Assembly: GCA_023436145.1 (NCBI GenBank)
Contig: JAEZKP010000023.1
Coordinates: 62,001-126,000, forward strand
From: Fibrobacterota bacterium
GTDB lineage: Bacteria; Fibrobacterota; Chitinivibrionia; Chitinivibrionales; Chitinispirillaceae
Reading direction: 5' to 3'
DNA: 64,000 nt
In this document: positions 1-8,808 of the stretch, piece after piece
Layout of the letters: every line of letters starts with the position of its first letter
Numbering within the stretch: the first letter of the stretch is position 1
Notes under the pieces: generated by a model
The model's input: only the letters and a program-made list of their open reading frames with translations
What the model was told of the DNA's origin: nothing
Databases searched by the model: none
Program-made: the position numbers and the translations under genes

Positions 1-460
1 GGTAGAAAAGTATTCTGGTCTCCAGTTTTCTGGGCAGATAGTAGGGCAACCCATCAAAATACCCTAATCCACTGGCCAACTGATGATACTCAGCAAGATC
101 CTGCTTAACCTGCTCAGAATCGATAACCGAATAAAGATCCTTCAAATATCCTTTGGATACAAGTACCCGTGTCAACTCGAAAGGAGTTTTAACCAGAGCA
201 ATAGATGGATCTTTCTTTGAAGATTCCAGCTTCAATAAGCGCTCAATATCCCATTCATTATTGAAAGTTAAAACAGACACCTTACAGTTATTTTGCGCCT
301 CAAACTCAGGTATAATCTGTTCTTTAAAAAATTTCTCCTGAGCATTCATCATTCTCAAGAGCACAGTGATCTCTTTTTTCGGTCCACGGTTACTGCAACC
401 AACCAATAATCCGGTTACCGCCAGACTGATAATGACCCGATAAATACGACAGAGTCTCAC
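1..460 (-). CDS. Extracellular solute-binding lipoprotein, N-terminal part (runs off the window)
   Basis: Reading the minus strand from a GTG at 460 gives an uninterrupted frame to the window edge (about 153 codons). A strong Shine-Dalgarno (AAGGAGG) lies six bases before the GTG, which decides the start. The N-terminus has a basic stretch, a hydrophobic core and a lipobox ending LLVGC at about residue 22, so it is probably a periplasmic-facing lipoprotein. The rest looks like lobe 1 of an ABC-type family 1 solute-binding protein, with phrases such as FKEQIIPEFEAQ and NEWDIERLL followed by a PSIALVKTPFEL segment. The ligand cannot be told. The C-terminus and any permease genes lie outside the window. 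Confidence 0.7.
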   Translation of the reverse strand, partial: MRLCRIYRVIISLAVTGLLVGCSNRGPKKEITVLLRMMNAQEKFFKEQIIPEFEAQNNCKVSVLTFNNEWDIERLLKLESSKKDPSIALVKTPFELTRVLVSKGYLKDLYSVIDSEQVKQDLAEYHQLASGLGYFDGLPYYLPRKLETRILFY

Positions 461-548
461 AAAGAGCCTCCTTTCTCCAAGATGAGATATTTTCCTTCCA
501 TTTTTTTCTAAACTCCTCCTACTCTATAAGTTAAATTTTGACATCATA

Positions 549-3500
549 TCAAGTAAAGAACTCTTCAGCATTCAAATCAATATCTGATAAATAATTGCCA
601 GTTATCTGTCTTTTCAGGTCCAGTACTGTGTCGCCTCTTTTTTTGAGCCTCTCACAAAGAACCTCTAATAGACTGACGGCAATATCAGGTATCTCCAGAA
701 GCAGTTTCTTAAATATTCCACGTCTGATAATAAGCAGCTCACTAGTCTCCTCTGCAAAAGCACTGGCAGATCTTGGTGTCTGGGTAAAAAGGCCAATTTC
801 ACCGTAGGTATCGCCATCTTTCACCATCCGTAGAACCGTACTGACGTTTCCCTCACTTTTTACCACCCGAAGGCATCCCTTTTTGACTATATAAAGAATA
901 TCTGATATCTCTCCCTGAGCAGAAATCAGCGTATCTTTTGCATATGTAGCCTCCTGTGCAATCTCTGCCAGTCTCATCAGTTTTTCGGCACCTACATTTT
1001 TAAAAAGAACCGTTTTCTTTAAAAATAAAACCCTTTCCAGTAACTCAAATGCTTTGATTTTTTTCCACTGTTCCTCATCCTCTGTTTCAAGCAATTCTCC
1101 TGCAGTCTCAGATACCTGCTTGTTTTGATCTGTGGAAAGCATCTTCAATATCTCCTTGAAATCAGATTTGAGCCCGGATTTGAAAACAGTATACATTGTA
1201 CATAAACAGATCCAGCGGTTATCAGAACTCAGAAAATAAATCAGTCCCACTTCCATGTGCTTTTCATTGAAGTGAAAATGATTTTTTCCAATTTTAGCCA
1301 GTGTCTCCCATGATTCATTCTTTAACAACGGCAAGACCAGTGAACCGATTTTCTGATAAGAGGTACTCTCTATTATTTCTATAAGATCCAGCCGCTGAGC
1401 TGGCTCTCTTATGTCAATATCATTATGCTTCCATGTCAGTATTCCCCTTTTATCCAATAAAACCATGGCACTCACTGCCCACTCACAAAAACGGATAATA
1501 TTATCCCTGAGAGCATCTTCCAGTATTCCAAAATCGAAATTTCTATCTTTTGATTGAAGATTATACAATTGAATAGCATCATTGTACACTGATTCCAGTT
1601 CGCATAGAATCCACCTATTGACAGTATCTGCTGTGCTTTTACTAATGAACCATGTTTTACCGGATGACCTGATCGAATCAGCAATTGTTCTGAGGCATTT
1701 AACCATCTCAAAAACCATACGACGGTTTTTCACAGTCGAAAGAAATTCTATCAGCTCCGGCCATAACTGAAACCCCGTACTTTCAATAATTTTTCCGGCT
1801 ATTGAAATATGTTCCCGCTCCATGCCTTCGATAATTTTCAGGGTATGAGTCCTGGTGTCAGCCGGTGCATATTTTAAAAGCATCTCCACACTTTTTGTGT
1901 AAACCTGAATCAGGGATGATTTAAGATTATTTAGCAGTATCTGCTCCCACCCCGGTATTTGAAGTATTCCGGTCAGATAAACACCTGCTGCCCTTCTGTT
2001 TACATTTGTGCTTCCGAGAAGACTTTCCAGAAAAATATTAACATTTATTCTTTCCTGCTGGTCGCCCAGTTCCCAAAGAAAACAAGCCGCCTCAATCTGC
2101 ACCCGAATACTGGAATCAAACAACAACAGTCGAACTGAGGGTTTAAAATGGATTTTCCAGTGACAGAACATCCTGTTTAAGGAGTAAAGTGCATTTGCCC
2201 TGATTCTAGGATTTGGATCTTTAAGCAGACTCTCAATAAATGATCTGCTGTGATATCCATAAAAACTTTCCAGCGATTTGGCAACACTCTCCTTCACCCT
2301 CACCGAATTTTCCCGGTTATAAATATCAATAATACTTTCCAAAGCCTGAGTTGATCCCAATCCAGCCAGCAATTTGACTGATATGATTCTCATATCGATA
2401 TCATCGGATTTTGAATATTCCCCAATAATCTCCATCAACCGGTTATCATCACCGTACCTGCTCAATCGCGCATAGATCTTTTGAGGTTCTATCTGCTCCC
2501 TTTTATCTGGAATCAATGATAATACATAGGTACGTCTGATATGAAAAGCCACAATTACCAGCACCGTACTGCTTAAAAGCACCATCACCAAAATCATTAC
2601 CGGCTGATTTCTAAGAGCTATCAGAATGAGACCACTGACAACCATAGCCCCCGGTTTAATCAAGCCTTCCAGAAATGTTTTCGCCCTGCCCCGTTTTTCC
2701 TTCTCAATTGCCGCAAAAAACATCTGATAAATGGGTGAGAATGCAATCTCAAAAGTAATGTAACGGAAAAATTGAACAGCAGTGAACCAGCGAAAATAAG
2801 ACTGCTGATTTATTATACCTCCCAAAGCAGTCAACAGTATCGCTCCTGCCATTAAAACCAGAGGCAGCAGATACAATATCCTGGTAAATCCCACTCTGGC
2901 TATCAAAAATGGCAGCAGAAACCTCAATCCTGCAATAGTAAAGATTCCATGTACCAGATAAAATGAGAATTGAAAGGAGGCGATTGAACCGGAAGTCCTG
3001 AACCAGTGGTGACACCTCTGCCAGAACAGATAATCAATACTGAAAATTGCCAGAAAAATGAAAAAATAAAGAATCGCCATGTTACGCACTAAATTCAGTG
3101 CAAGAACATTTCCTATAATACCTTTAATTCCTGAGAAACTGCTTTTATGCAGATCTTCCCGCGGGATTAATTTGTCCCTGAAATCATATCTCATTTTCCT
3201 GGAAAAAAAGCAGGCGACAAGATAAGAAGATGCCCAAAGGGCAATAACCATCTCAGCAGATAATAACTCCAGAAGAATCCTGGCAAAACAAGCTCCGGCC
3301 AAGCCCCCACCAAACCCCCAGGCAGCAATTACCGGAAACGCGCTTTTGGATTCACTGGTATTGAATATATCATTTGCAAAAGTCCAGAATGTCAGAAACA
3401 GTATAGTTTTAGACAGGTAGGAAACAGGATAAAGAGAAACCAGAACATATGTGTACCATTTGACATTCAAGACTGCCGAAAGAAGCATGGCTGAGAGTAT

Positions 3501-3761
3501 CAGGGTAAGTATGACGGCTGTGCTAATAAGCAGATTTGTCAACAACCTGCCCCGGTCGACTCTATCAATGTATCTGAAGAATATCAGAGGCAATCCGAGA
3601 AGAAGTATACCGTTAACCAGATATAAATTTCCAATTACCGCTGAGCCCAGAGCACTTACAATAAGCGATAGTGAAACATTTTCACCTATTATAGCTCCAC
3701 CAAAAATAAAAGCCAGCAAAAAAGCTGGAGTACTGTTTCTATGGTTAAAAAAACCTCTCAT
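549..3761 (-). CDS. ADP/ATP-carrier-like (NTT/MFS) membrane protein fused to HEAT repeats and a cyclic-nucleotide-binding domain
   Basis: This is a 1070-residue three-part protein. Residues 1 to about 410 contain ten to twelve hydrophobic segments in an arrangement like bacterial nucleotide transporter (Npt/Tlc) or MFS proteins. Residues about 430-750 are degenerate HEAT-like helical repeats (for example DPNPRIRANALYSLNRM and SSIRVQIEAACFLWELG). Residues about 913-1045 form a cyclic-nucleotide-binding domain with the phosphate-binding-cassette-like GEIGLFTQTPRSASA. Proteins of this architecture are known in several Gram-negative phyla and their substrate is mostly unproven. I infer a membrane protein whose cytoplasmic tail senses a nucleotide. 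Real ATP/ADP exchange is not shown by the sequence. Confidence 0.8.
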   Translation of the reverse strand: MRGFFNHRNSTPAFLLAFIFGGAIIGENVSLSLIVSALGSAVIGNLYLVNGILLLGLPLIFFRYIDRVDRGRLLTNLLISTAVILTLILSAMLLSAVLNVKWYTYVLVSLYPVSYLSKTILFLTFWTFANDIFNTSESKSAFPVIAAWGFGGGLAGACFARILLELLSAEMVIALWASSYLVACFFSRKMRYDFRDKLIPREDLHKSSFSGIKGIIGNVLALNLVRNMAILYFFIFLAIFSIDYLFWQRCHHWFRTSGSIASFQFSFYLVHGIFTIAGLRFLLPFLIARVGFTRILYLLPLVLMAGAILLTALGGIINQQSYFRWFTAVQFFRYITFEIAFSPIYQMFFAAIEKEKRGRAKTFLEGLIKPGAMVVSGLILIALRNQPVMILVMVLLSSTVLVIVAFHIRRTYVLSLIPDKREQIEPQKIYARLSRYGDDNRLMEIIGEYSKSDDIDMRIISVKLLAGLGSTQALESIIDIYNRENSVRVKESVAKSLESFYGYHSRSFIESLLKDPNPRIRANALYSLNRMFCHWKIHFKPSVRLLLFDSSIRVQIEAACFLWELGDQQERINVNIFLESLLGSTNVNRRAAGVYLTGILQIPGWEQILLNNLKSSLIQVYTKSVEMLLKYAPADTRTHTLKIIEGMEREHISIAGKIIESTGFQLWPELIEFLSTVKNRRMVFEMVKCLRTIADSIRSSGKTWFISKSTADTVNRWILCELESVYNDAIQLYNLQSKDRNFDFGILEDALRDNIIRFCEWAVSAMVLLDKRGILTWKHNDIDIREPAQRLDLIEIIESTSYQKIGSLVLPLLKNESWETLAKIGKNHFHFNEKHMEVGLIYFLSSDNRWICLCTMYTVFKSGLKSDFKEILKMLSTDQNKQVSETAGELLETEDEEQWKKIKAFELLERVLFLKKTVLFKNVGAEKLMRLAEIAQEATYAKDTLISAQGEISDILYIVKKGCLRVVKSEGNVSTVLRMVKDGDTYGEIGLFTQTPRSASAFAEETSELLIIRRGIFKKLLLEIPDIAVSLLEVLCERLKKRGDTVLDLKRQITGNYLSDIDLNAEEFFT

Positions 3762-3980
3762 CTGAATCCGGTCAATCCGTGACTGTACTTTTGCTGGACA
3801 CGAATAATCCTGTTAAAACGGTTTTAAAGATAAATACCCGTATAAAAGAAACTATCAGAACTATTTTTCTTCCATAAACTAAACTTTTATGGAAATTAAG
3901 GTCAATCAACCAATTCCATCACAGGTTTTACAGACCGAATCATAAATTAATTGAAAATAGAACAGGAAGCTATAGGAAGA

Positions 3981-4013
3981 AAAAAGCGGAATAAACTTTA
4001 ATTCCGCTTTTTT
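3981..4013 (-). terminator. Intrinsic terminator-like hairpin after the outer-membrane protein gene
   Basis: AAAAAGCGGAAT and ATTCCGCTTTTT form a 12-bp stem around an eight-base loop, with A/T runs on both sides. It sits a few bases beyond the stop codon of the minus-strand gene ending at 4021. Confidence 0.75.
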
Positions 4014-4020
4014 GAATATG

Positions 4021-5250
4021 TTAGAAACTATATGTTGCGCTGACTCTGTTGAAAAGATGGTGCTGTGGAGCACTGATCAGATTGGATAATGTGTAGAATA
4101 CGTCCTCGGCAACAACGAAATCAACCCGTAATCTGTTATCGATATTGATTCCAAATCCTACACCCAGGAAATCATCATCTAAACCATTGTCAGAAGCATT
4201 TTCTTCCATTCGGTAGTCAGATGGGCCATCTTTGATGAACAACATTTTCTTCTGCCCACCAGTGCGTAAAACCAGCCAATCTGTCCAGATATTTTTCTCG
4301 ATACCGAAGCTGATTTTTGCACCAATGTACTCGTTAGACTGGTTACCATCCCAATCCTTCTGTCCATAAAGGAATTCAAGCCCACTCCAGAAAAACCCTT
4401 TATCGATATTGAGATTAAGACCGACACCAGCAGCAAGATCCACCTGAAAAACGTCCTTTTTGCTCAGCTCAAGCAGGTCTACCCGCACATGTGGCACAAA
4501 GTCTCCATTAATAGATGGAAGTGCAGAGAAGAGTCGTCCCTCAATTCTTCCAAAATAATCATTATTGGCCAGTTCAGTTCTAGAATGCCCATTATTACCA
4601 TAATCTGCAGAGAAAGCAGTTATAGTACCTCCACCAACCGAAAGCTCAAGATCCATGGACTTGGCAACCGGCCAGTTGATACCAATATTTCCCTTGTAAA
4701 TAGCGCTTTTAAGTTCTCTGCCATTTGTTTCTGCTTTATTCATGGCTCCATAAGCGCCAATACCCAACATTCCACCATTTTTCATTACATAACCAAGGAG
4801 AAGATCAATTTTTCCCAAAGGCTGAAGAATGGTATCACGAGCACCAGCAAGATATTTGGAATTTCCAGGGGTGAAATAATCCAACATTTCATCTCTTCTG
4901 TTAAACATGGCCCCAAAAGAGATCATCGGATATTGATTCGCTCCATCAGTACCATTGTCAACAGAATATGAAACGGTGGCGCCCCAGAAAGGATCAACCG
5001 GATCTCTGTTGCTTTTTCCCATTGCCGAAAACTGAGTTTTGATGCTATCGCGTGTACTATCCGGCATATAATACCCAATTGATCCATAAACCATATTGGG
5101 ATAAATACTGATGTTAGCCGGATTCCTGAACACACTCACTTCATCCATAAAAAAACCATCATGTCTCCCCATGGAGACAATCCTCGCATCTGTGGCATAA
5201 CTACCGGCCACACAACCTGCTGCCAGCATCCACATCAGTGATTTATTCAT
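4021..5250 (-). CDS. Outer-membrane beta-barrel protein of unknown function
   Basis: This is a 409-residue protein with a cleavable signal peptide (MNKSLMWMLAAGCVAGSYA). The rest is rich in alternating Gly/aromatic beta-strand patterns and ends in ...VSATYSF, with the terminal Phe typical of a BAM-assembled barrel. An early segment, FRNPANISIYPNMVYGSIG, resembles the start of barrel proteins of Fibrobacterota and Bacteroidota. It follows the AgmX-like operon on the same strand, but a hairpin terminator at 5327-5356 lies between them, so it may be a separate transcript. No ligand or enzyme motif was seen. Confidence 0.75.
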   Translation of the reverse strand: MNKSLMWMLAAGCVAGSYATDARIVSMGRHDGFFMDEVSVFRNPANISIYPNMVYGSIGYYMPDSTRDSIKTQFSAMGKSNRDPVDPFWGATVSYSVDNGTDGANQYPMISFGAMFNRRDEMLDYFTPGNSKYLAGARDTILQPLGKIDLLLGYVMKNGGMLGIGAYGAMNKAETNGRELKSAIYKGNIGINWPVAKSMDLELSVGGGTITAFSADYGNNGHSRTELANNDYFGRIEGRLFSALPSINGDFVPHVRVDLLELSKKDVFQVDLAAGVGLNLNIDKGFFWSGLEFLYGQKDWDGNQSNEYIGAKISFGIEKNIWTDWLVLRTGGQKKMLFIKDGPSDYRMEENASDNGLDDDFLGVGFGINIDNRLRVDFVVAEDVFYTLSNLISAPQHHLFNRVSATYSF

Positions 5251-5326
5251 ATCCGAACCTCCCCTGTAAAAGCCTTAAAATAGGCGCCGAAGCAATTGCA
5301 GTTTTTATAGTGCTCTGGAATCAATA

Positions 5327-5356
5327 AAGGATGCATCTCCATGGTGATGCATCCTT
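5327..5356 (-). terminator. Hairpin between the AgmX-like gene and the outer-membrane protein gene
   Basis: AAGGATGCATC and GATGCATCCTT pair perfectly (11 bp) around an eight-base loop. On the minus strand it follows the stop of the gene ending at 5428. The U tract is weak, so it could be a terminator or an mRNA-stabilising structure. Confidence 0.55.
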
Positions 5357-5427
5357 CTATTTATTATCCTTTTATCACACTTATCATAACATTCCAATAA
5401 CAGGAATGCAAGAGTATTTGAGGATAT

Positions 5428-6753
5428 TTATTGAGAGAAAACAAACGGATAAACCACTTCGGTAACATCACCTGGTTTGTCGATTTTCTCAAAAATCCAT
5501 CGACGGATTTTTGAAGCTATTTCAGCTTCCAGATCCGAATCACCCATAGTTGATTCTACCACCTGGCAGAAAATCACCTTCCCATATTCATCAATAGCAA
5601 ACTTGACGGTGACTTTACCTTTAAGTCCTGGTTTTTCACGCAGCCGCTTGTTGTAGGCGTGTCGAAGAGCCGCAATATTCTGCATAACTACCCGCATAAT
5701 ACTTGCTTTACTTCTTCCACCGGTTAAAGCGGCACCTTTCATGAATTCTGCAGAAGTGATTTTTAAGGAACCGCGCTTCTTAAGATCCAGCCCGCCTCCT
5801 CCATCACCTCCCATGAGTCCGCCAATCAGGTCATCAATACCACCTGCTCCGCTTCCTCCAAAACCGCTTCCATAACCAGCTCCGTATCCGATACCGGCAA
5901 CGCCTTTTCTACCAACACCACCACTACCTCCGGATTTTAAACCACCAACACCAGAGAGAATAGCATCGATATCTGTTGCGAAACCGCCTTTACCAAAGAT
6001 ATCGGCAGAAGCTACCGATTTACCTTTGATCTGACCGGAAATGATACCAAGCACACCTTTGTGAGTAACACGGGCTCTGGGATCTCCACCACCACCCTGC
6101 ATTCCACCAGAGCCTTGGCTCTTCTTGGGCTTAAGCGATTTTTTCTCTTTCTTAAGTTCCTCTTCTTCTTTCTTCTCTTCCTTCTTCTTTTCTTCAAGTG
6201 TAGCAGAAACTTCTTCTTTAACCAGTTTAGCTACTCTTTCTTCAGGAATTTTCTCGAAGAAATCAGATTGAACAGTAACAATTTCCCGGGTACTGAGATA
6301 GATCCCGAAGATTACACCTAAAATCAAGGATACGAGTTCAATATTTCTGAGTCGTGTGTCACGATCCAGCGTAAAAATATCGCCTCTTTCCTTTAATCTT
6401 TGTGAATACTCAGCATCTGTCAGTACTCTTCCCGGTTCATCATCATCGTCGTCGTCTGATTTGTCTGCACTCTGGTTTTTAACTGCTGCAGTTGCCATTG
6501 CTGGTGCAGCACTGACCGGTGCAACTCCGCCGCCGATAGCCACGAGTTCAACCTCTGCTCCGACTGCCTCAAACTGCCCTTTAAGCCGAAAAGCTTCTTC
6601 CTTTTCAGCCTCTTTCCGGATACAAACCGGCTTCTGTGTGATCACACCATACACTACATCAGCGGTACTTCCGGACCAACGGGCAATCTCTTCAGCAATC
6701 CTACTGGCACGCTGAGGATCCTCGCATTTTTTGATTAGAACCTTATACTTCAC
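5428..6753 (-). CDS. AgmX/GltJ-like TonB-type energy-transducing protein
   Basis: This is a 441-residue inner-membrane protein. Residues 1-72 form a small alpha/beta domain resembling an L7/L12-C-terminal-like fold. An acidic linker (DKSDDDDDDEPG) follows, then a single membrane helix at about 137-153. After that come a charged coiled region of E/K runs (about 165-215), a Gly-rich flexible stretch (about 215-330) and a C-terminal TonB/AgmX-PglI-like domain (about 350-441; KVTVKFAIDEYGKVIFCQVVES). A periplasm-spanning rod with a terminal TonB fold suits a partner that receives proton-motive energy from the TolQ/TolR proteins encoded just upstream. The gap to tolR2 is only two bases, so translation is probably coupled. 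Confidence 0.8.
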   Translation of the reverse strand: MKYKVLIKKCEDPQRASRIAEEIARWSGSTADVVYGVITQKPVCIRKEAEKEEAFRLKGQFEAVGAEVELVAIGGGVAPVSAAPAMATAAVKNQSADKSDDDDDDEPGRVLTDAEYSQRLKERGDIFTLDRDTRLRNIELVSLILGVIFGIYLSTREIVTVQSDFFEKIPEERVAKLVKEEVSATLEEKKKEEKKEEEELKKEKKSLKPKKSQGSGGMQGGGGDPRARVTHKGVLGIISGQIKGKSVASADIFGKGGFATDIDAILSGVGGLKSGGSGGVGRKGVAGIGYGAGYGSGFGGSGAGGIDDLIGGLMGGDGGGGLDLKKRGSLKITSAEFMKGAALTGGRSKASIMRVVMQNIAALRHAYNKRLREKPGLKGKVTVKFAIDEYGKVIFCQVVESTMGDSDLEAEIASKIRRWIFEKIDKPGDVTEVVYPFVFSQ

Positions 6754-6755
6754 AG

Positions 6756-7253
6756 TTACTCATCCCTTTCCATAACTGCAAAATTCATATTATTGTAGCC
6801 CACTTTACCACAAGTATTCATCACTTTGAACAGAACATCAAAATCAATATTCTTGTCCACCTGTACAATGATCTTACCTTGTACGGCATTAAGAGCACCA
6901 ACTCTGACCATCTCCTCCTCCTGAGCCATACAGGCTCTGAGTTTTTCCTCCAGTTTGCCTGCTGCAGGATCGGGATCATCAGCGGGAATCTTTCTTACAT
7001 CCTCGGTTGGTACTATTGGTAAATTATCCACCAGGATCATCTCATTAGTCACTGCCACCTGAAGGTTAACTTCCTGAGGCTTCTTTTTGGACTCAGAGTT
7101 TGGAAGAACCAGGTTGTCTGCATTGGTCAATAGACTACCCTCTGCAGAGAAACTCTTGAGAAGAAAAACAAGGATAATGGTGAACATGTCCATCATTGAT
7201 GTAATGTTCAAATCGGCACTTCTGGGAACTTTTTTTCCTCTTCCTTTAGCCAT
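6756..7253 (-). CDS. ExbD/TolR-family proton-channel protein (second copy)
   Basis: This is a 165-residue protein with a short basic N-terminus (RGKKVPRSADLNITSMMDMFTIILVFLLK). It carries the single transmembrane helix and the membrane Asp (MMDMF) that couples proton flow in TolR/ExbD. The periplasmic part ends in a typical ExbD-like fold (GKIIVQVDKNIDFDVLFKVMN). It lies three bases from the preceding tolR-like gene and two from the AgmX-like gene. The pair of TolR homologues beside a single TolQ homologue matches the AglR-AglQ-AglS arrangement. Confidence 0.88.
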   Translation of the reverse strand: MAKGRGKKVPRSADLNITSMMDMFTIILVFLLKSFSAEGSLLTNADNLVLPNSESKKKPQEVNLQVAVTNEMILVDNLPIVPTEDVRKIPADDPDPAAGKLEEKLRACMAQEEEMVRVGALNAVQGKIIVQVDKNIDFDVLFKVMNTCGKVGYNNMNFAVMERDE

Positions 7254-7255
7254 TG

Positions 7256-8044
7256 TTAACTCCTCAGTTTTGCTATGGATATGTTGGAAAATTCCGCAGC
7301 TCTTGCTTTGTCCATAATCTGAACTATCTTGTCGTACATCACCTCATTTTCAGCTGCAATGATTATGTCACTTCCATCTTCCGCTTCCCTGTACCTTTCC
7401 TTGATTTTCATCAGGCGGTTCTGAAGCTCATCATAAGCAGATAATGGTTTGAGCACGAATTCCGAAGGATCTTTGACAATGATAGTACGTCTTGGATTGG
7501 TAAGAGCCAAAACCGTGTCTCCAACATTTACTTTTTCCACAGGCTCGTATGCAGTATTGGTAACCAGTTCGTTATATTTTGTATACAACCGGTTCAACGT
7601 ATTCCTCTGCTCATCGCAAGTATAAAGATATATGTCATATCTTTCATAAATCTGCATATCCCTGCCGGTCTTCGGGTGTTTGGCTGCCTTGCCCGGCTCA
7701 TACTCCACCGTGAAATCCTCTTTATCATCTTTTGCAATGTAATGATGATACTCACGATAGAATAAACTGGGCATGAAACCACCCTTGGCTCCCAGAGTCA
7801 CTACAGAGTCGGTAATAATAGCTGTCAACAGAAGTTTTTCACTTTTGTCCTCTTTGGGCTGTTCAGTCACAGCCTGTTTGGTCTGTGAACCTCTGGCCTC
7901 AGGCAGCTTGATATCGATTACCGCCACTTTAGCAAACTCGGCTGACACCAGCAACATAGGAATGAGTACCACCATAAGATTCATGAATGGCTTCAAATCC
8001 ATATCACTGCTGGTCATTGCTTTTTTTCTTGGTCTGTTTGCCAT
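7256..8044 (-). CDS. ExbD/TolR-family proton-channel protein (first copy, enlarged)
   Basis: This is a 262-residue homologue of TolR/ExbD, longer than the usual 140-170. The cytoplasmic end (RPRKKAMTSSDMDLKPFMNLMVVLIPMLL) leads into the single membrane helix. The acidic residue there sits before the helix (SSDMDLKPFMNLM), so the channel Asp is less canonical than in the second copy. The extra length is an insertion in the periplasmic domain (about residues 80-190). The C-terminus retains the TolR-like end (IIIAAENEVMYDKIVQIMDKAR). It is translated between tolQ and the second tolR with short spacing. Confidence 0.82.
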   Translation of the reverse strand: MANRPRKKAMTSSDMDLKPFMNLMVVLIPMLLVSAEFAKVAVIDIKLPEARGSQTKQAVTEQPKEDKSEKLLLTAIITDSVVTLGAKGGFMPSLFYREYHHYIAKDDKEDFTVEYEPGKAAKHPKTGRDMQIYERYDIYLYTCDEQRNTLNRLYTKYNELVTNTAYEPVEKVNVGDTVLALTNPRRTIIVKDPSEFVLKPLSAYDELQNRLMKIKERYREAEDGSDIIIAAENEVMYDKIVQIMDKARAAEFSNISIAKLRS

Positions 8045-8069
8045 AGTTTATTTATCCTTCAGCAAACTA

Positions 8070-8708
8070 TTATTCTTCTACCAGGTTGATCAGTTTAGAT
8101 GTTTTCTCATCCAGTTCTTCAACTACCTTGTCTGATTTACCAGCAATGATACCATGACAGAGCAGTGTAGGAATAGCAACCAGAAGACCCCAGAGTGTGG
8201 TGGACATAGCAACGGAGATACCGGTTGCCAGCGCTTGTGCTCTCTGTGCTGCAGGAACGTTGGCGATAGCATCGAAAGCGATCATCAGACCGTAAATTGT
8301 TCCCATCAGACCAAGAAGAGTTGCAAGGTTGGCCAGAGTAGGAAGAAAAGCAATGTTTCTGGTGATTTTAGGTGCTTCTGTGAGAAACACTTCATCAACC
8401 GCTTTCTGAACAGCTTTTCCACCTCTTCCGCGATTCTGAAGAATTGCTGTGACACCCTTAGCAAGCGGTGTTTTTTCTGAATTTGCAAACTTAATTGCTT
8501 TTTCATAATCACCAGATTTGAGATATTTTGAAATTCCCGCCATGAAATTACCGCTATTGGTTCCGCATTTGAAATAGAGATAGTAAGCCCTCTCTATAAC
8601 CATCCCCGCAATTCCAAACCCCACCAAAAGAATAGCCCACATTGCACTGGCACCAGGTGACATGAAACCATCAACAATAAACTTCATCATCATTCTTAAT
8701 TCATTCAT
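8070..8708 (-). CDS. MotA/TolQ/ExbB-family proton-channel protein
   Basis: This is a 212-residue inner-membrane protein with three predicted membrane helices: one near the N-terminus (AMWAILLVGFGIAGMVIERAYYL) and two after about residue 115. The conserved TolQ/ExbB signature is present (FLPTLANLATLLGLMGTIYGLMIAF and AMSTTLWGLLVAIPTLL). It should assemble with the two TolR-like proteins encoded downstream into a proton-driven motor that energises the AgmX-like rod. It lies 100 bases after the giant TPR gene, so it may also have its own promoter there. Confidence 0.9.
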   Translation of the reverse strand: MNELRMMMKFIVDGFMSPGASAMWAILLVGFGIAGMVIERAYYLYFKCGTNSGNFMAGISKYLKSGDYEKAIKFANSEKTPLAKGVTAILQNRGRGGKAVQKAVDEVFLTEAPKITRNIAFLPTLANLATLLGLMGTIYGLMIAFDAIANVPAAQRAQALATGISVAMSTTLWGLLVAIPTLLCHGIIAGKSDKVVEELDEKTSKLINLVEE

Positions 8709-8808
8709 TTAGAACTCCTTTCAAAAGGTAAACGTATGATTATGCAAAAGTGTTACAATTTTTTTCGAAATCGAAAGAGAATAATTAATAATATACTGCT
8801 CCTTTCTC

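Noticed and set aside
4489..4971. 160-codon plus-strand frame
   Set aside because: It is antisense to the outer-membrane protein gene and is low in typical protein patterns, so it is a shadow frame.
5800..6000. Low-complexity stretch as a possible repeat element
   Set aside because: It is the Gly-rich linker of the AgmX-like protein and stays in frame.
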